Shown piece after piece: positions 1 to 10,500 of a DNA stretch of 64,000 bases (position 1 is the first letter of the stretch; each line of letters begins with the position of its first letter). The notes beneath the pieces are model-generated. The model worked only from the letters and a program-made list of their open reading frames with translations, was not told the DNA's origin and did no database searches. The DNA lies in NCBI RefSeq assembly GCF_000621125.1, contig NZ_JHZC01000007.1:124001-188000 (forward strand), read 5' to 3'. A program made the position numbers and the translations under genes. This DNA is from Maribacter antarcticus DSM 21422. Its GTDB lineage: Bacteria > Bacteroidota > Bacteroidia > Flavobacteriales > Flavobacteriaceae.

Positions 1-174
1 ATGAAATACAGAGTAATTGCTTCTCGAGAAGACAAATATACTAATAGGTTTAAATTGGTTTAGCTCGCAATAAAACAGCTGTAGAAGACTTGTTTTAAGT
101 AAACTAAACAAACGGGTATTTATAACACTATAGCGCACTTTTTTCGTATAAAATGATATTTTTGATACGATTCG

Positions 175-1863
175 TTATGAATTTTTCTCTTGGATTTTTG
201 CCCAAGAGTCACGGAGACCCACGGTTCTGTTAAATACCAATTGGTTCTCTGTACTGTCTTTGTCTACGCAGAAATAACCCATACGTTGAAATTGGAAGGT
301 GTCTTCTGGTATTGCCGATTTTAAACTTGGTTCTACATAACCGGTGATTACCTCAAGAGAATCGGGATTGATAAAATCCATAAAACCTTTGTCTTTGCGC
401 GTATCCGGACTTTCATCTGTAAACAAGCGGTCGTATAATCTTATTTCTGCGGATACGGCATGTTTGATAGATACCCAATGCAAGGTGCCTTTAACTTTTC
501 TAAGACTTTCCTCGCTACCGCTACCGCTCTTGCTTTTTGGGTCATAGGTACACTGTACTTCTATAATAGTGCCATCAGCATCTTTCGTGCAGCTCTCTGC
601 TTTTATAATGTATCCACTTTTAAGCCTAACTTCTCGTCCCAATTTAAGACGAAAAAACTTTTTGTTTGCTTCCTCTCTGAAGTCGGCACTTTCTATATAG
701 AGTTCTCTTGAAAAAGGTACTTCTCTACTTCCCAAAGTTTCATCTTCTTGGCTGTTTTCTGAAGTCAACCATTCTTCTTGACCTTCGGGATAATTGGTCA
801 ACACTATTTTTAAGGGGTCTAAAACGCCCATTACCCGCGGTGCTACTTTGTTAAGGTGTTCTCGAACATGAAATTCCAATAGGGACACATCTATTAAGTT
901 ATCCCGCTTGGCAATACCTATGGTATCTGCAAAGTTGCGAATACTTTCTGGGGTGTACCCCCTTCTTCTAAGTCCGGAGATAGTAGGCATGCGGGGATCA
1001 TCCCATCCGTTTACGATAGTATGTTCTACAAGTTGTGCCAGCTTCCTTTTACTTACAACGGTATGGCTTAAGTTACGCCTAGCAAATTCTCGTTGTTTGG
1101 GACGTACTTTTTTTGAATCGTAGACCATATCTAAAAACCAATCGTACAATTCTCGGTGCATGGCAAATTCAAGTGTGCAAAACGAGTGTGATACTTGTTC
1201 TATGTAGTCACTTTCCCCATGGGTCCAGTCATACATAGGGTAAATACACCAATCGGTACTTGTTCTGTGGTGGGCCTTGTGTAAAATGCGATACATGATA
1301 GGGTCGCGCATTAACATATTAGAGGAAGTCATATCTATTTTGGCGCGAAGTACGTGACTACCTTCCGTAAACTCCCCTTTTTTCATGGATTCAAAAAGCA
1401 CAAGATTTTCAGCTACAGATTTATTTCTATTTGGACTTTCGGTGCCGGGTTCTGTCGGTGTACCTTTTTGGATGGCCATTTCTTCGGAGGATTGGTCATC
1501 AACATAGGCTTTACCGTCTTTAATTAATATGACAGCCCAATCGAATAGTTGTTGGAAGTAATCAGACGCATACCGTTCGGTATCCCACTTGTAGCCTAAC
1601 CAGATTACATCACGTTTTATAGCATCTACAAACTCCTGTTCCTCTTTGGTTGGGTTAGTATCATCAAAACGCAAGTTTACGGGCGCGTTATGGCGCAGCC
1701 CTAGTCCAAAATTTAGGCAAATGGAGCTGGCATGCCCAATGTGGAGATACCCGTTCGGTTCGGGTGGAAACCGAAAACGAAGGTCCTTTTCTGCATATCC
1801 ATTTTGAAGATCTTCGGCTATGATTTGTTCGATAAAATTCAAAGACTTTGGTGTCTCGCTCAT
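175..1863 (-). CDS. glnS: Glutamine--tRNA ligase (GlnRS)
   Basis: Cytoplasmic class I aminoacyl-tRNA synthetase that charges tRNA-Gln. The 562 residues match the usual bacterial GlnRS length. The class I signature HIGH is at residues 41-44, preceded by PPEPNGYL, and the second signature is VVSKRK near residue 269, a GlnRS/GluRS-type variant of KMSKS. The motif LRFDDTNP, typical of the GlnRS/GluRS nucleotide-binding fold, is near residue 63. The C-terminal half looks like the beta-barrel anticodon-binding region. The ATG is supported by a TATTTTTG box 19 nt upstream. The gene is divergent from the surface-protein locus to its right and stands alone in this window. Identity is certain from the sequence. 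Confidence 0.97.
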   Translation of the reverse strand: MSETPKSLNFIEQIIAEDLQNGYAEKDLRFRFPPEPNGYLHIGHASSICLNFGLGLRHNAPVNLRFDDTNPTKEEQEFVDAIKRDVIWLGYKWDTERYASDYFQQLFDWAVILIKDGKAYVDDQSSEEMAIQKGTPTEPGTESPNRNKSVAENLVLFESMKKGEFTEGSHVLRAKIDMTSSNMLMRDPIMYRILHKAHHRTSTDWCIYPMYDWTHGESDYIEQVSHSFCTLEFAMHRELYDWFLDMVYDSKKVRPKQREFARRNLSHTVVSKRKLAQLVEHTIVNGWDDPRMPTISGLRRRGYTPESIRNFADTIGIAKRDNLIDVSLLEFHVREHLNKVAPRVMGVLDPLKIVLTNYPEGQEEWLTSENSQEDETLGSREVPFSRELYIESADFREEANKKFFRLKLGREVRLKSGYIIKAESCTKDADGTIIEVQCTYDPKSKSGSGSEESLRKVKGTLHWVSIKHAVSAEIRLYDRLFTDESPDTRKDKGFMDFINPDSLEVITGYVEPSLKSAIPEDTFQFQRMGYFCVDKDSTENQLVFNRTVGLRDSWAKIQEKNS

Positions 1864-1882
1864 ATGCTATTTTTTCAGGCTA

Positions 1883-1890
1883 CAAAAATA
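1883..1890 (-). promoter_or_regulatory. Putative -7 promoter box of glnS
   Basis: On the minus strand this reads TATTTTTG, a perfect match to the Bacteroidota -7 consensus TAnnTTTG, 19 nt before the glnS ATG. No clear -33 TTG is seen at the usual spacing, so the call rests on the -7 box and its position. Confidence 0.4.
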
Positions 1891-2086
1891 ACAAAATTGC
1901 GGTAACCACCACGTTTAAAATAGACTGACCTTATATTGAACCATTTTCACAACAGTTTTAGGGAGTGCTACAACAATAAATTCCACAAACACGCTAAAAG
2001 GAACATATTTGTCGTTGAATAGAAGGTTTGTGAAGATATGCCTTCGATGTTCATAAACGAGTAGGGGCCCAAAACTACAGATTATT

Positions 2087-4333
2087 ATGAAAAATTATTC
2101 CAAAATTTACATCCTAACCACGCTTTTATTACTTTGTGCAATTGTGCAGCTCAGCGCTCAAGCTATTGTAGTAAACGCTCCTGCACCTGCTGATAATCCA
2201 AACTTGGCTGGAAATTCTCCTTGGCCAGCTATTTGTGCCGGTAATGGAGGTTTTAACGAATACTTTGTAAATATTTCTTGGGCGGGAACAACCAATACTG
2301 GCAACGAGTTTATTTTAGAACTATCTGATGCTGCTGGTAATTTTGCCGCGCCAACAACACTTTCTACTATTACCAATAAAAATTCAAATAATGATTTTGA
2401 CGTAAGCTTTGCAGTACCGCTTACTACTAGGGGGCAGGGTTATAGAATGAGAGTTCGTAGCACCAATCCGGTTAGAATCGGAACGGAATCTGATGCCTAC
2501 AACATGTATTATATGGATGTAACCTCTAACCTAAACATTAGTGAAGCAGGAGATGGAGTGCCACCAGGAAGTATTTGTAGCACAAACCCTATAACCTTGC
2601 AGGTAGATAACATAACCAGTCCTGAAACATATCAGTATTCATGGTACAGAAGCGGAACCTTATTGGCGGGTGAAATAGGTCCCACACTTAACGTTACTCA
2701 AAGTGGAATGTATAGTGTATTTATAGATTATGGTCCTATCTGCACAGGATCCGGTAATAGTGATTCTAATATTGTTGATGTTACTATAGGTGCTGGCGGT
2801 TCTGGAATAACAATTTCTTCACCTTCCAATACGGCATTATGTGCAGGTGACACAGAAACCTTAGCAATCGCTATTACTGATTCATCTTGGAGCTACCAGT
2901 GGTATAAAAACGATGTGGTTATTCCTGGAGCGATAGGAACAACCTATACTGTTAATGCAGCTACGGCAGGTTTTGAAGCTGATTATGCTGTTGAGATATC
3001 TGCTCCAGGAGTATGTACTGAGCGCTCAGATGCGATTAGCATAACCAATGCGGACAACTATACTGTAACTAGGGACACCCCTGCAAATGTGGTGATACTA
3101 CCTTCGCAAACACAAACATTGACGGTGAGTACTACGGCAAACGCCCCTACGTACAAATGGTTTCGTAATACAATTGAAATTGCGGGAGAAACAAATAGCA
3201 CCTTAACAATCACTCAAGAAGGTGATTATTATGCAGAAGTAACACAATCGGGAGGGGCTTGTGTCAGTTCTTCAAAGAATTCCGAAACAACGGTTGCCGT
3301 ATCGCCAGCTTCATTCGAACTAATAACGAATTATGCTTCGGCCTACACAAGCTGCGTAAGAACCAATATGGTGTTACAAGTACAAACAATTAATGCTATT
3401 GCAGCTGATGGAACCAGTACAGATGTAACTGCAGATTTAGTCGATGCCTTTACATACCAGTGGCAGTGGAATGGGGCTGATGTTGCCGGGCAAAGCGGTA
3501 AATCTATAAGCCTTGTTTCTAATACAGAGAATGGAGATTATCTTCTAATAGCAACATTGGCATCGTATAACGAGAGTTCCAATACCTTACCGGTGCAATT
3601 ACTCACTAGTGAAACGGTGACGATTACAAGTACGAGTACTATATATTGTAGTGTGGGTGATACAGTTACTGTAAGCACAACGGCCGATTTAATTTCTGCC
3701 AGTTATGAGTGGCAAAAAGATGGAGTAGCAATTGCTGTAACGCAAGAAACATTAACCATTAGCGCACCAGGCACATACCGTTTGGTATTGCAACGAGACG
3801 GTTGTCCTTTAATTTCAAATGAGATTACCATTGCTCCTTTAGACGAAAACCTGATTACTTTAGACCCTGTAGGTGATGTAGTAATACCAGAAGGAACGTC
3901 TAGAACAGTTAGGGCTAGTGGGGGAACAGCCTATAGATGGATTAATGTCTCCAATGTTGAAATGAGTACGTCGGACAGTGTTACGTTTACGAAGCCCGGT
4001 ACGTATACATTAGTAGCGAGCATTGACAATTGTGAGGTGGTAAGGCAGGTTACGGTAAGTGTTTTAGATACGTTTAAAGTACCGAATGTAATTACCGTTA
4101 ATGGAGATGGCATCAACGACCAGTGGATTATTCCAAACGTGTACTCAAATAAAGCGGATATAAACGTTATAATTTATAACGAACAAGGGGCAGAAATCCT
4201 AAACGAATCTAATTATAACAACAACTGGCCGCAGTCTTCTACGTCTTTTCAAAAACAAAATATGGTATTCTACTATAAAATTAGGAATCCCAACGAGGTA
4301 CTTAAACAAGGTACTATCACCGTAATACGATAA
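2087..4333 (+). CDS. Secreted Ig-like repeat protein with T9SS type B sorting domain
   Basis: Predicted cell-surface protein of 748 residues. It begins with a signal peptide (MKNYSKIYILTTLLLLCA, cleavage likely after VQLSAQ). About six Ig-like/PKD-like beta-sandwich modules follow, marked by recurring patterns such as YSWYRSG, YQWYKND, YKWFRNT and YEWQKDG with spaced cysteines. The last ~85 residues form a gliding-motility-associated type B C-terminal domain: VPNVITVNGDGINDQW, then IYNEQG, ending GTITVIR. That domain directs export by the type IX secretion system. It lies 7 bp before a PorP/SprF-family gene, its likely dedicated outer-membrane partner. The position upstream of an SprB-like gene recalls sprC of F. 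johnsoniae, but I cannot prove orthology. Confidence 0.85.
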   Translation: MKNYSKIYILTTLLLLCAIVQLSAQAIVVNAPAPADNPNLAGNSPWPAICAGNGGFNEYFVNISWAGTTNTGNEFILELSDAAGNFAAPTTLSTITNKNSNNDFDVSFAVPLTTRGQGYRMRVRSTNPVRIGTESDAYNMYYMDVTSNLNISEAGDGVPPGSICSTNPITLQVDNITSPETYQYSWYRSGTLLAGEIGPTLNVTQSGMYSVFIDYGPICTGSGNSDSNIVDVTIGAGGSGITISSPSNTALCAGDTETLAIAITDSSWSYQWYKNDVVIPGAIGTTYTVNAATAGFEADYAVEISAPGVCTERSDAISITNADNYTVTRDTPANVVILPSQTQTLTVSTTANAPTYKWFRNTIEIAGETNSTLTITQEGDYYAEVTQSGGACVSSSKNSETTVAVSPASFELITNYASAYTSCVRTNMVLQVQTINAIAADGTSTDVTADLVDAFTYQWQWNGADVAGQSGKSISLVSNTENGDYLLIATLASYNESSNTLPVQLLTSETVTITSTSTIYCSVGDTVTVSTTADLISASYEWQKDGVAIAVTQETLTISAPGTYRLVLQRDGCPLISNEITIAPLDENLITLDPVGDVVIPEGTSRTVRASGGTAYRWINVSNVEMSTSDSVTFTKPGTYTLVASIDNCEVVRQVTVSVLDTFKVPNVITVNGDGINDQWIIPNVYSNKADINVIIYNEQGAEILNESNYNNNWPQSSTSFQKQNMVFYYKIRNPNEVLKQGTITVIR

Positions 4334-4340
4334 CCTTATC

Positions 4341-6419
4341 ATGCTAAAGAAACGTCTTTTATATCTGTTTTTATTACTTCTTGCGCTTACAAAAGTAAAC
4401 GCACAGGAGGAGAATCCTTTTATCTCTTACGATGTGCCAGCACAGAACCTTTTAAAATACAATAGGTTTTTGATTAACCCTACCTTCTCAACAGTTAGGG
4501 AAGATAAGTCATACATCAACCTTTTACACAGAAACCAATCGGTACAGTTTGATGACAATAACCAAAACTACTTTTTGAGTTATAGTGGTCGTGTAAACGA
4601 CAGAACTGGTTTGGGCTTAAGTTTATACACCCAACGTCAGGGTCTATTGAGCAACTTTGGAGTATTGGCCAATTACGCATATGGGGTGAAGTTAAACGAT
4701 AAAAGTAACTTAACCTTTGGGGCAAACATGTCATACTATAATAGTGGTTTTGACGAAGGGAGAGCGAGTACAATAGAAATAGACCCCTTGTTAGCTGGTT
4801 TACAAGACCAGAGCTTATTGTCTATTCAACCGGGTTTAAACTTGTCTTATGGTAAGTTTGATGTAGGTGTGTTTGCGGAAAACTTATTTGACTATAATCT
4901 AAAAACGAGTGAATCTGTTACGGAGTTTAAAGACAAGACTTTTTCGGGACACATACAATATACTCATCAGTTTAAAAATGCATCAGGAATGCTAGAGGAG
5001 GGTAGACTTATGCCTTTGGCACGCGCCAGAAAATTAGGTGAGGAAGACCTTACCTTAGGTGGAAGCTTAATCTTAGACCTACCTAAATTAGGATGGTTAC
5101 AAGCTGGGTACGATAGTTTTTATGGTGCTGCTGCTGGGGTTGGTTTTAACTTAAACAGGCGGATATCTTTAGGCTATACAATGGAAAAGGGTCTTTCCAG
5201 TAATTTTGATAATTTTGGGGTCACCCATGAAATATCTGTTGCATATTCTTTTACACCCAATCTTACAGCGGATAGGGTGTTATTTGAAGATGAGGATATG
5301 GATAATGTAGAAAACGATTTTGAATTGGATGCGAATACTCTAGCCAGTAATGAGGAGGTTGAGGAGCTAAAACGAAAATTGGTGGAGAACGATGCCATCA
5401 TTCAAGAATTGATGTTTCGTCAGGATTCACTTGAATCCTCGCGCCACTCAGATTTGGAGCGTCGGTTTAGTATGGTGATGCGTATGGTACGTAATGAAAC
5501 TAATGGAAACAATCCAGAATTGGAGCGTAGGGCAGAAGCGCTATTTAAGGGAGAAGATAAATCATTAGACGTAGCTTCAATCAAGCCCTCCAATAATAGC
5601 AATACTAGTATGGATGGCGGAAATGAGGCTGTAGGAACAGAACCGAATAAAACTAAGCCTGTAAGTATTGTTGCAACTAAACGTGCCCAATATACATCGC
5701 TTTCCAATTCAGATACCCAAACAAGGGTATCAATTGTTCAAGATAAGATTAAAAGCAGACGATTTAAGGATTTACCCGAAGTTACCGATGGGTATTATGT
5801 GGTTGCCAATGTGTACAAAGGAGTACGGTACATGGACAGCTTTTTGAATAAGCTTAGCGAGACTGGTCTAAATCCGGATTATATAGATAATCCAAACAAT
5901 GGGCTTAAATATGTGTACTTGAATAGGTTTGACACTTTTGAGCAGGCTGAAGCTGCCGCGAAGGGCAATCTCAATGGAAGGTACAAAGGTCCTACTTGGA
6001 TTATGAATGTCGATAATAGATATACTAATGAAGCGTATGCGGATAACGTTAATAAGCTAAAGGAGAAATCTTCTAAGTACGACACAGATGTCTTACGTAA
6101 AAATGTAATCGTTAAAGATAAGGTTGTTGCCAACAGAGCAGAAGACGATAGCTCCAAACTAAAAGGTCTTGGTTCCGGTTATTACCTCATCGCCAATGTC
6201 TTTGCGGTGCCTCGAAACGCGAATCGTTTTGTAGCCCTGTTAAATTCTATTGGCCTTAGTGCAAGCTATTTTATAAATCCAAAAAATAACTATCGGTATG
6301 TATATTTAAAACGTCACGATGACTGGAGCAATGCATTGATATCTTATTACTCTAAGTTGAACGATGCCTACGATGACAAGATGTGGATTATGCGCGTTAG
6401 CTCAGACCAGATGGCCTAG
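4341..6419 (+). CDS. PorP/SprF-family outer-membrane protein with two C-terminal SPOR-like modules
   Basis: 692 residues. After a signal peptide (MLKKRLLYLFLLLLALTKVNAQ), residues ~25-310 follow the PorP/SprF pattern: an N-terminal NPxF segment (RFLINPTFS) and alternating beta-strands suited to an outer-membrane barrel. Residues ~345-385 look coiled-coil (EEVEELKRKLVENDAI). The C-terminal part carries two related ~75-residue modules at ~484-557 and ~613-687, each starting G-Y-Y and ending W-I-M with a central YVYLxR; I interpret these as SPOR-like peptidoglycan-binding units. Ordinary PorP/SprF proteins of ~300 residues lack this extension. It probably works with the preceding type B cargo gene (7-bp gap). 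The position matches sprD of the F. johnsoniae spr operon, unproven. Confidence 0.82.
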   Translation: MLKKRLLYLFLLLLALTKVNAQEENPFISYDVPAQNLLKYNRFLINPTFSTVREDKSYINLLHRNQSVQFDDNNQNYFLSYSGRVNDRTGLGLSLYTQRQGLLSNFGVLANYAYGVKLNDKSNLTFGANMSYYNSGFDEGRASTIEIDPLLAGLQDQSLLSIQPGLNLSYGKFDVGVFAENLFDYNLKTSESVTEFKDKTFSGHIQYTHQFKNASGMLEEGRLMPLARARKLGEEDLTLGGSLILDLPKLGWLQAGYDSFYGAAAGVGFNLNRRISLGYTMEKGLSSNFDNFGVTHEISVAYSFTPNLTADRVLFEDEDMDNVENDFELDANTLASNEEVEELKRKLVENDAIIQELMFRQDSLESSRHSDLERRFSMVMRMVRNETNGNNPELERRAEALFKGEDKSLDVASIKPSNNSNTSMDGGNEAVGTEPNKTKPVSIVATKRAQYTSLSNSDTQTRVSIVQDKIKSRRFKDLPEVTDGYYVVANVYKGVRYMDSFLNKLSETGLNPDYIDNPNNGLKYVYLNRFDTFEQAEAAAKGNLNGRYKGPTWIMNVDNRYTNEAYADNVNKLKEKSSKYDTDVLRKNVIVKDKVVANRAEDDSSKLKGLGSGYYLIANVFAVPRNANRFVALLNSIGLSASYFINPKNNYRYVYLKRHDDWSNALISYYSKLNDAYDDKMWIMRVSSDQMA

Positions 6420-7502
6420 GGAATAATGGCAACTATTTAATCTTTGCTTAAAACCGAAACATTTTGTTACGAGCGGATGATAACAATAGGATGTTGATGA
6501 CACATAGCAAATCAACTTTTTAATTTAAATACTACCATTAATAAGCTGTTATAATAAATGTGGATAAGCCGATAAAAACATAATAAAAGATGCTTTCAAA
6601 AAGCACCTGTTTTTATTTTAGGCCTAATAAACTAGTCGAAATTATTTTATTTGAATGATACGGCCTTATTTTAAAATTGCTTAGCACGTTATAGTTAGTT
6701 AACCTTTTGTCTTTATTTCACTATTTCAAGTTGTAATGTTAGTTTGATTTTCCATTGAAAATAAACCATATTTGCAACCTTTGAAGCATTAAAGCTTTTC
6801 GACATCCTTCGATTAAAACAATGCCTAATTACCTTATTTCCAAAAAGCATAAAAGTACGCTTAGAAATTTTCTAACAAATTTCAACAACGTCGTTTAAAA
6901 TAAATTCACATTAGGTCTCGAAGTAGTAGGCTAAATAAATAGGTTTTTGATGCTTTTTAAATTCTTGCTTATAATCATCAACTGGCACCTATTTTTTGCT
7001 AATAAAACAACAAGACATACCAATCTATTCCGATAGCTTAAGTGGGTCAAAAGCTAAAGTTTTTATAGCAACGCATATTCAGATTATCAGTTGGTTGAAA
7101 ACTATCTGTTGCAAAACAAGGTTCGTAAGATTTCTCTAATTAATATTTCCAAAAGCTCAAATTTCCTTTTAGAAAACTATTGTTTTCTCTGTAATTAGCA
7201 GTGTCAAAGACATCAAACAGGGGCTTTTTTAGTTTTCAGTTAGCGCTCAGACAACTGCTAACTCATATAAAAACCTATGTTTTTTGTTTAACATACTATG
7301 ACAAATCAGTATTTCACAACATAAAAACCGTTCGCTACAACAATAATTTTTACAGGGATTTACTAAAATCAATATTTGTAGTTGGAGGCTTTTATTTCAA
7401 TTTGAAATTATATCTGTTAGGATACCATAAGTAAAAAGCTATTAAAGAAAAGCACTGAAATAAAAATTCAATAGTAGACAAATAATTTTTGATTTGATCA
7501 AA
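6420..7502. other. 1.08-kb non-coding gap upstream of the giant adhesin gene
   Basis: No convincing gene is seen. The region is AT-rich and holds a weak terminator at 6591-6620 and an imperfectly placed 7-bp stem with a 12-nt loop at 7238-7263. A 77-codon open frame at 7201-7434 has low-complexity composition and no recognisable family. No clear TAnnTTTG promoter was found just before the giant gene, so its promoter may be far upstream, giving a long leader. Confidence 0.6.
6591..6620 (+). terminator. Weak Rho-independent terminator after the PorP-SPOR gene
   Basis: A 6-bp stem TGCTTT/AAAGCA with a CAA loop, followed by the T-rich tract CCTGTTTTTATTTT. It lies ~170 bp past the stop codon. 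If functional, it separates the first cargo/PorP pair from the giant gene. Confidence 0.4.
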
Positions 7503-10500
7503 ATGAATAAATTTATACCTAGAGCTGTTTTAATCATTATCCTTTTTTTAGGTACGTTGGCTGGGTTTTCACAGGAATTCACATCCTTTACAAGAACCTA
7601 TCCCTCTGGGGATAATTTTCGGTACCAAACCAACATAAAAGGTGACTTAACCTTCATTGCTAACGACATTGTTAACAGAGATGGTGGCACCACAGATACA
7701 GAGCCGGAAGACCCCTACAACGAAACCGGGAGTAGCTCTACCTACAATGATTGGTTTGATATTAGATATATAGATATAGACACGGATATAGATACCTTCA
7801 ACTCCAGTTCCGCAGATTTTACTTTTGGCCAGCCGGATTGTAACATAATACGCTATGCTGCCCTCTATTGGTCCGCTACCTACGTAAGTAATGAGGATGG
7901 AACACGGTCTACAGATTTTGACCAGGTTAAGTTTAGGGTTCCAGGAGGAGCTTATATTGATGTAAATGCTGATGAGGTTCTTTATGATGGTGGTGTGAGT
8001 GCAGATGCATCAATGAGTGGCAACAGTCCTTATGCATGTTATGCAGATGTCACGGCAGAGGTGACAGCGTTGGCGGACCCATCGGGCACCTATACTGTAG
8101 GGAACATAAGAGTATCTCAAGGTTATGTGCCAGGAGGGGTTTCTGGTGGATGGACTTTAGTTATTGTTTATGAAAACCCAACATTGACGGGGAAACTAAT
8201 CACTACTTATGACGGTTTTGCAAGGGTTAGAAATCAAAACCCAATACTCGATATTGATTACACTGGTTTTACCACGATACCTTCAGGACCAGTTAGGGCT
8301 AACATAGGAGCCGCCGCCCTAGAGGGAGACAATAGAATTACGGGAGATGAAATGGCGATTAGGGCTGCATTAAATTCTGGAGGTTCTTTTTACAGGATTC
8401 GAAACGGTCTAAATCCGGTTGACAATTTTTTTAATAGTAACATTACGTTGAACGGAACGCCACTACTTGGGCGCAACCCATCTAGCGTAAATACACTGGG
8501 CTATGACACCGACCTTTTAAACCTGCCAACCAATACGATTCCCAATAATGAGACTGCGGCTACCTTCAGATTTACTTCTACAGGAGATCAGTATTTTCCT
8601 TTTTTCAACTCCTTTAATATTGAAATTATTGAGCCTGAAATCGTTCTAGAAAAAAGGGTTGAGGATATTGCGGGTAATGACATTACAGGTTTAGGTGTTA
8701 ACCTAGGACAAAATCTAGATTATGTACTTTCCTTTGAAAACATAGGAAACGATGATGCAGACAACTATACCATACGAGATGTTTTACCCATAAACGTAAC
8801 CTTGGATGAAGCTAATATGGTACTGCCTTCTGGAGTAGACCCGCCTGTATACGATTCAGCGACGAGAACTGTACTTTTCACTATCCCAAACAATCTAGTT
8901 ACGGTTACAAGTCCGGTTGCGACCATACGGATGCGGGTTAGGGTAGCCGAAAATTGTTACGATTTTATAGATGCCTGCACCGATCTTATTCAAAATGTTG
9001 CATATTCTACCTATCAAGGCATTGAAAATAGTAATCAAATAACGGATGACCCTAGTGTAACCGATTTTGATACCTGTGGTTTTGTGACTCCTGGCGCTAC
9101 CAACTTCTTATTGGACGATTTATCGGATTGTAATTTTAGGAGAACTATATTGTTATGCGGGGATAATGCCCTTTTGGATGCTGGAGATAATTTTGACACT
9201 TATGTTTGGGTACGAGACGACAATAATAATGGAGAATTGGATGCTACAGACACTGTCTTAAACGACGGCGATTCTGATAACGATGCTAGCACTTTATTGG
9301 TTACAACCCCGGGCACCTATATCGTAGACAAAATAGTTGCTGATCCTTGTAAAGGCTTTAAGGAGATTATTGATGTGGAGCGCTTTGGAGATTCTGATGT
9401 AAACCCGATTATTGATTTTTTTAATAGTTCAAATTCTGATGCGGACCCTACCAATGACATACAAGGTGAAATCGTAAGCTGTTCTGTTGATGGTGATCTG
9501 TTACCTAAGATTTTTCTTTGTGGTATTACCGATGCGCAACTGTTGCAGGTAAATATTATAGATGCGCAAAGTATTGTATGGGAACAATTAGATGAGGATA
9601 GCTGCACTTCTGCCGGTGATGATTGCGCAAACAAAAATCTTACCTGCATTTGGAACGAAGTAAGCACGGGCAATTCTTTTTCTGCTAACGCTGAAGGCAA
9701 GTATAGACTAGTTGTCACCTATCAAAACGGATGTTTTAACAGATTTTATTTTAATGTTTTTCAGAACACACTAGACATTCAATATACGAGTAGGGACGTC
9801 GTTTGTGATTCAGATGGAAACATAACGGTCACCAATATTGGAAGTGGTTACGGTTTTCAGTTGATAGATGTAGCGACCAATACCATTGAAGTGCCTTTTA
9901 GCGCCAATAATGGACCAGTTTTTAACTTTACATCCAACGGTGCATATAGAGTTGAGGTAACACAGCTAGATAATGCCACAGGCCAGCCTATAGATGACGC
10001 CTGTATTTTCAGTACTCCAGAAATAGGTGTTTTAGATAGGGACGTCCAAGTGTACATTACAACTACAGATGCTAATTGTAACAATCAAGGTACTATTCAA
10101 ATAGACGCACTGGATGTTTTTCCAAATTACAGTTATGAGTTACGAGCGGATGATGGAACACCAACACCGAGTGCTGGAAGTCCAGATTATTACCCTGTAC
10201 ACCCAGGAGGTACACTTATAGATTCCGAAACGGCACAACCAGTAAATACCTATACGTTTACCGTAAATGCAGGTGATTATTTTGTTATCACGAGAACAGA
10301 AGATGATTGTTTAGATGTCAAGTCTGTTCGTGTAAATAGAATTCCAGATCCAACCTTGTCCGCATTAACTATTGCGGACATTGGCTGTAGCTCTGGGACG
10401 ATAGAACTTACTAGAACAGGAGGTCAAGGCAGCCCAGATTTTCAATATGCAATATGGAGTAAAGATGGTGTGTTATTACATGACCCGGGAGGCTCGGCGA

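Noticed and set aside
1-63. A 20-codon open frame at the left edge ending in TAG at 61-63.
   Set aside because: It could be the tail of a gene outside the window, but nothing in it is recognisable and no upstream sequence is available to judge.
7201-7434. 77-codon open frame in the gap before the giant gene.
   Set aside because: Low-complexity hydrophobic/aromatic composition, GTG start, no family features and no promoter; judged spurious.
9317-9718. 133-codon antisense open frame within the adhesin gene.
   Set aside because: Shadow of the long coding sequence; no start signal or family match.
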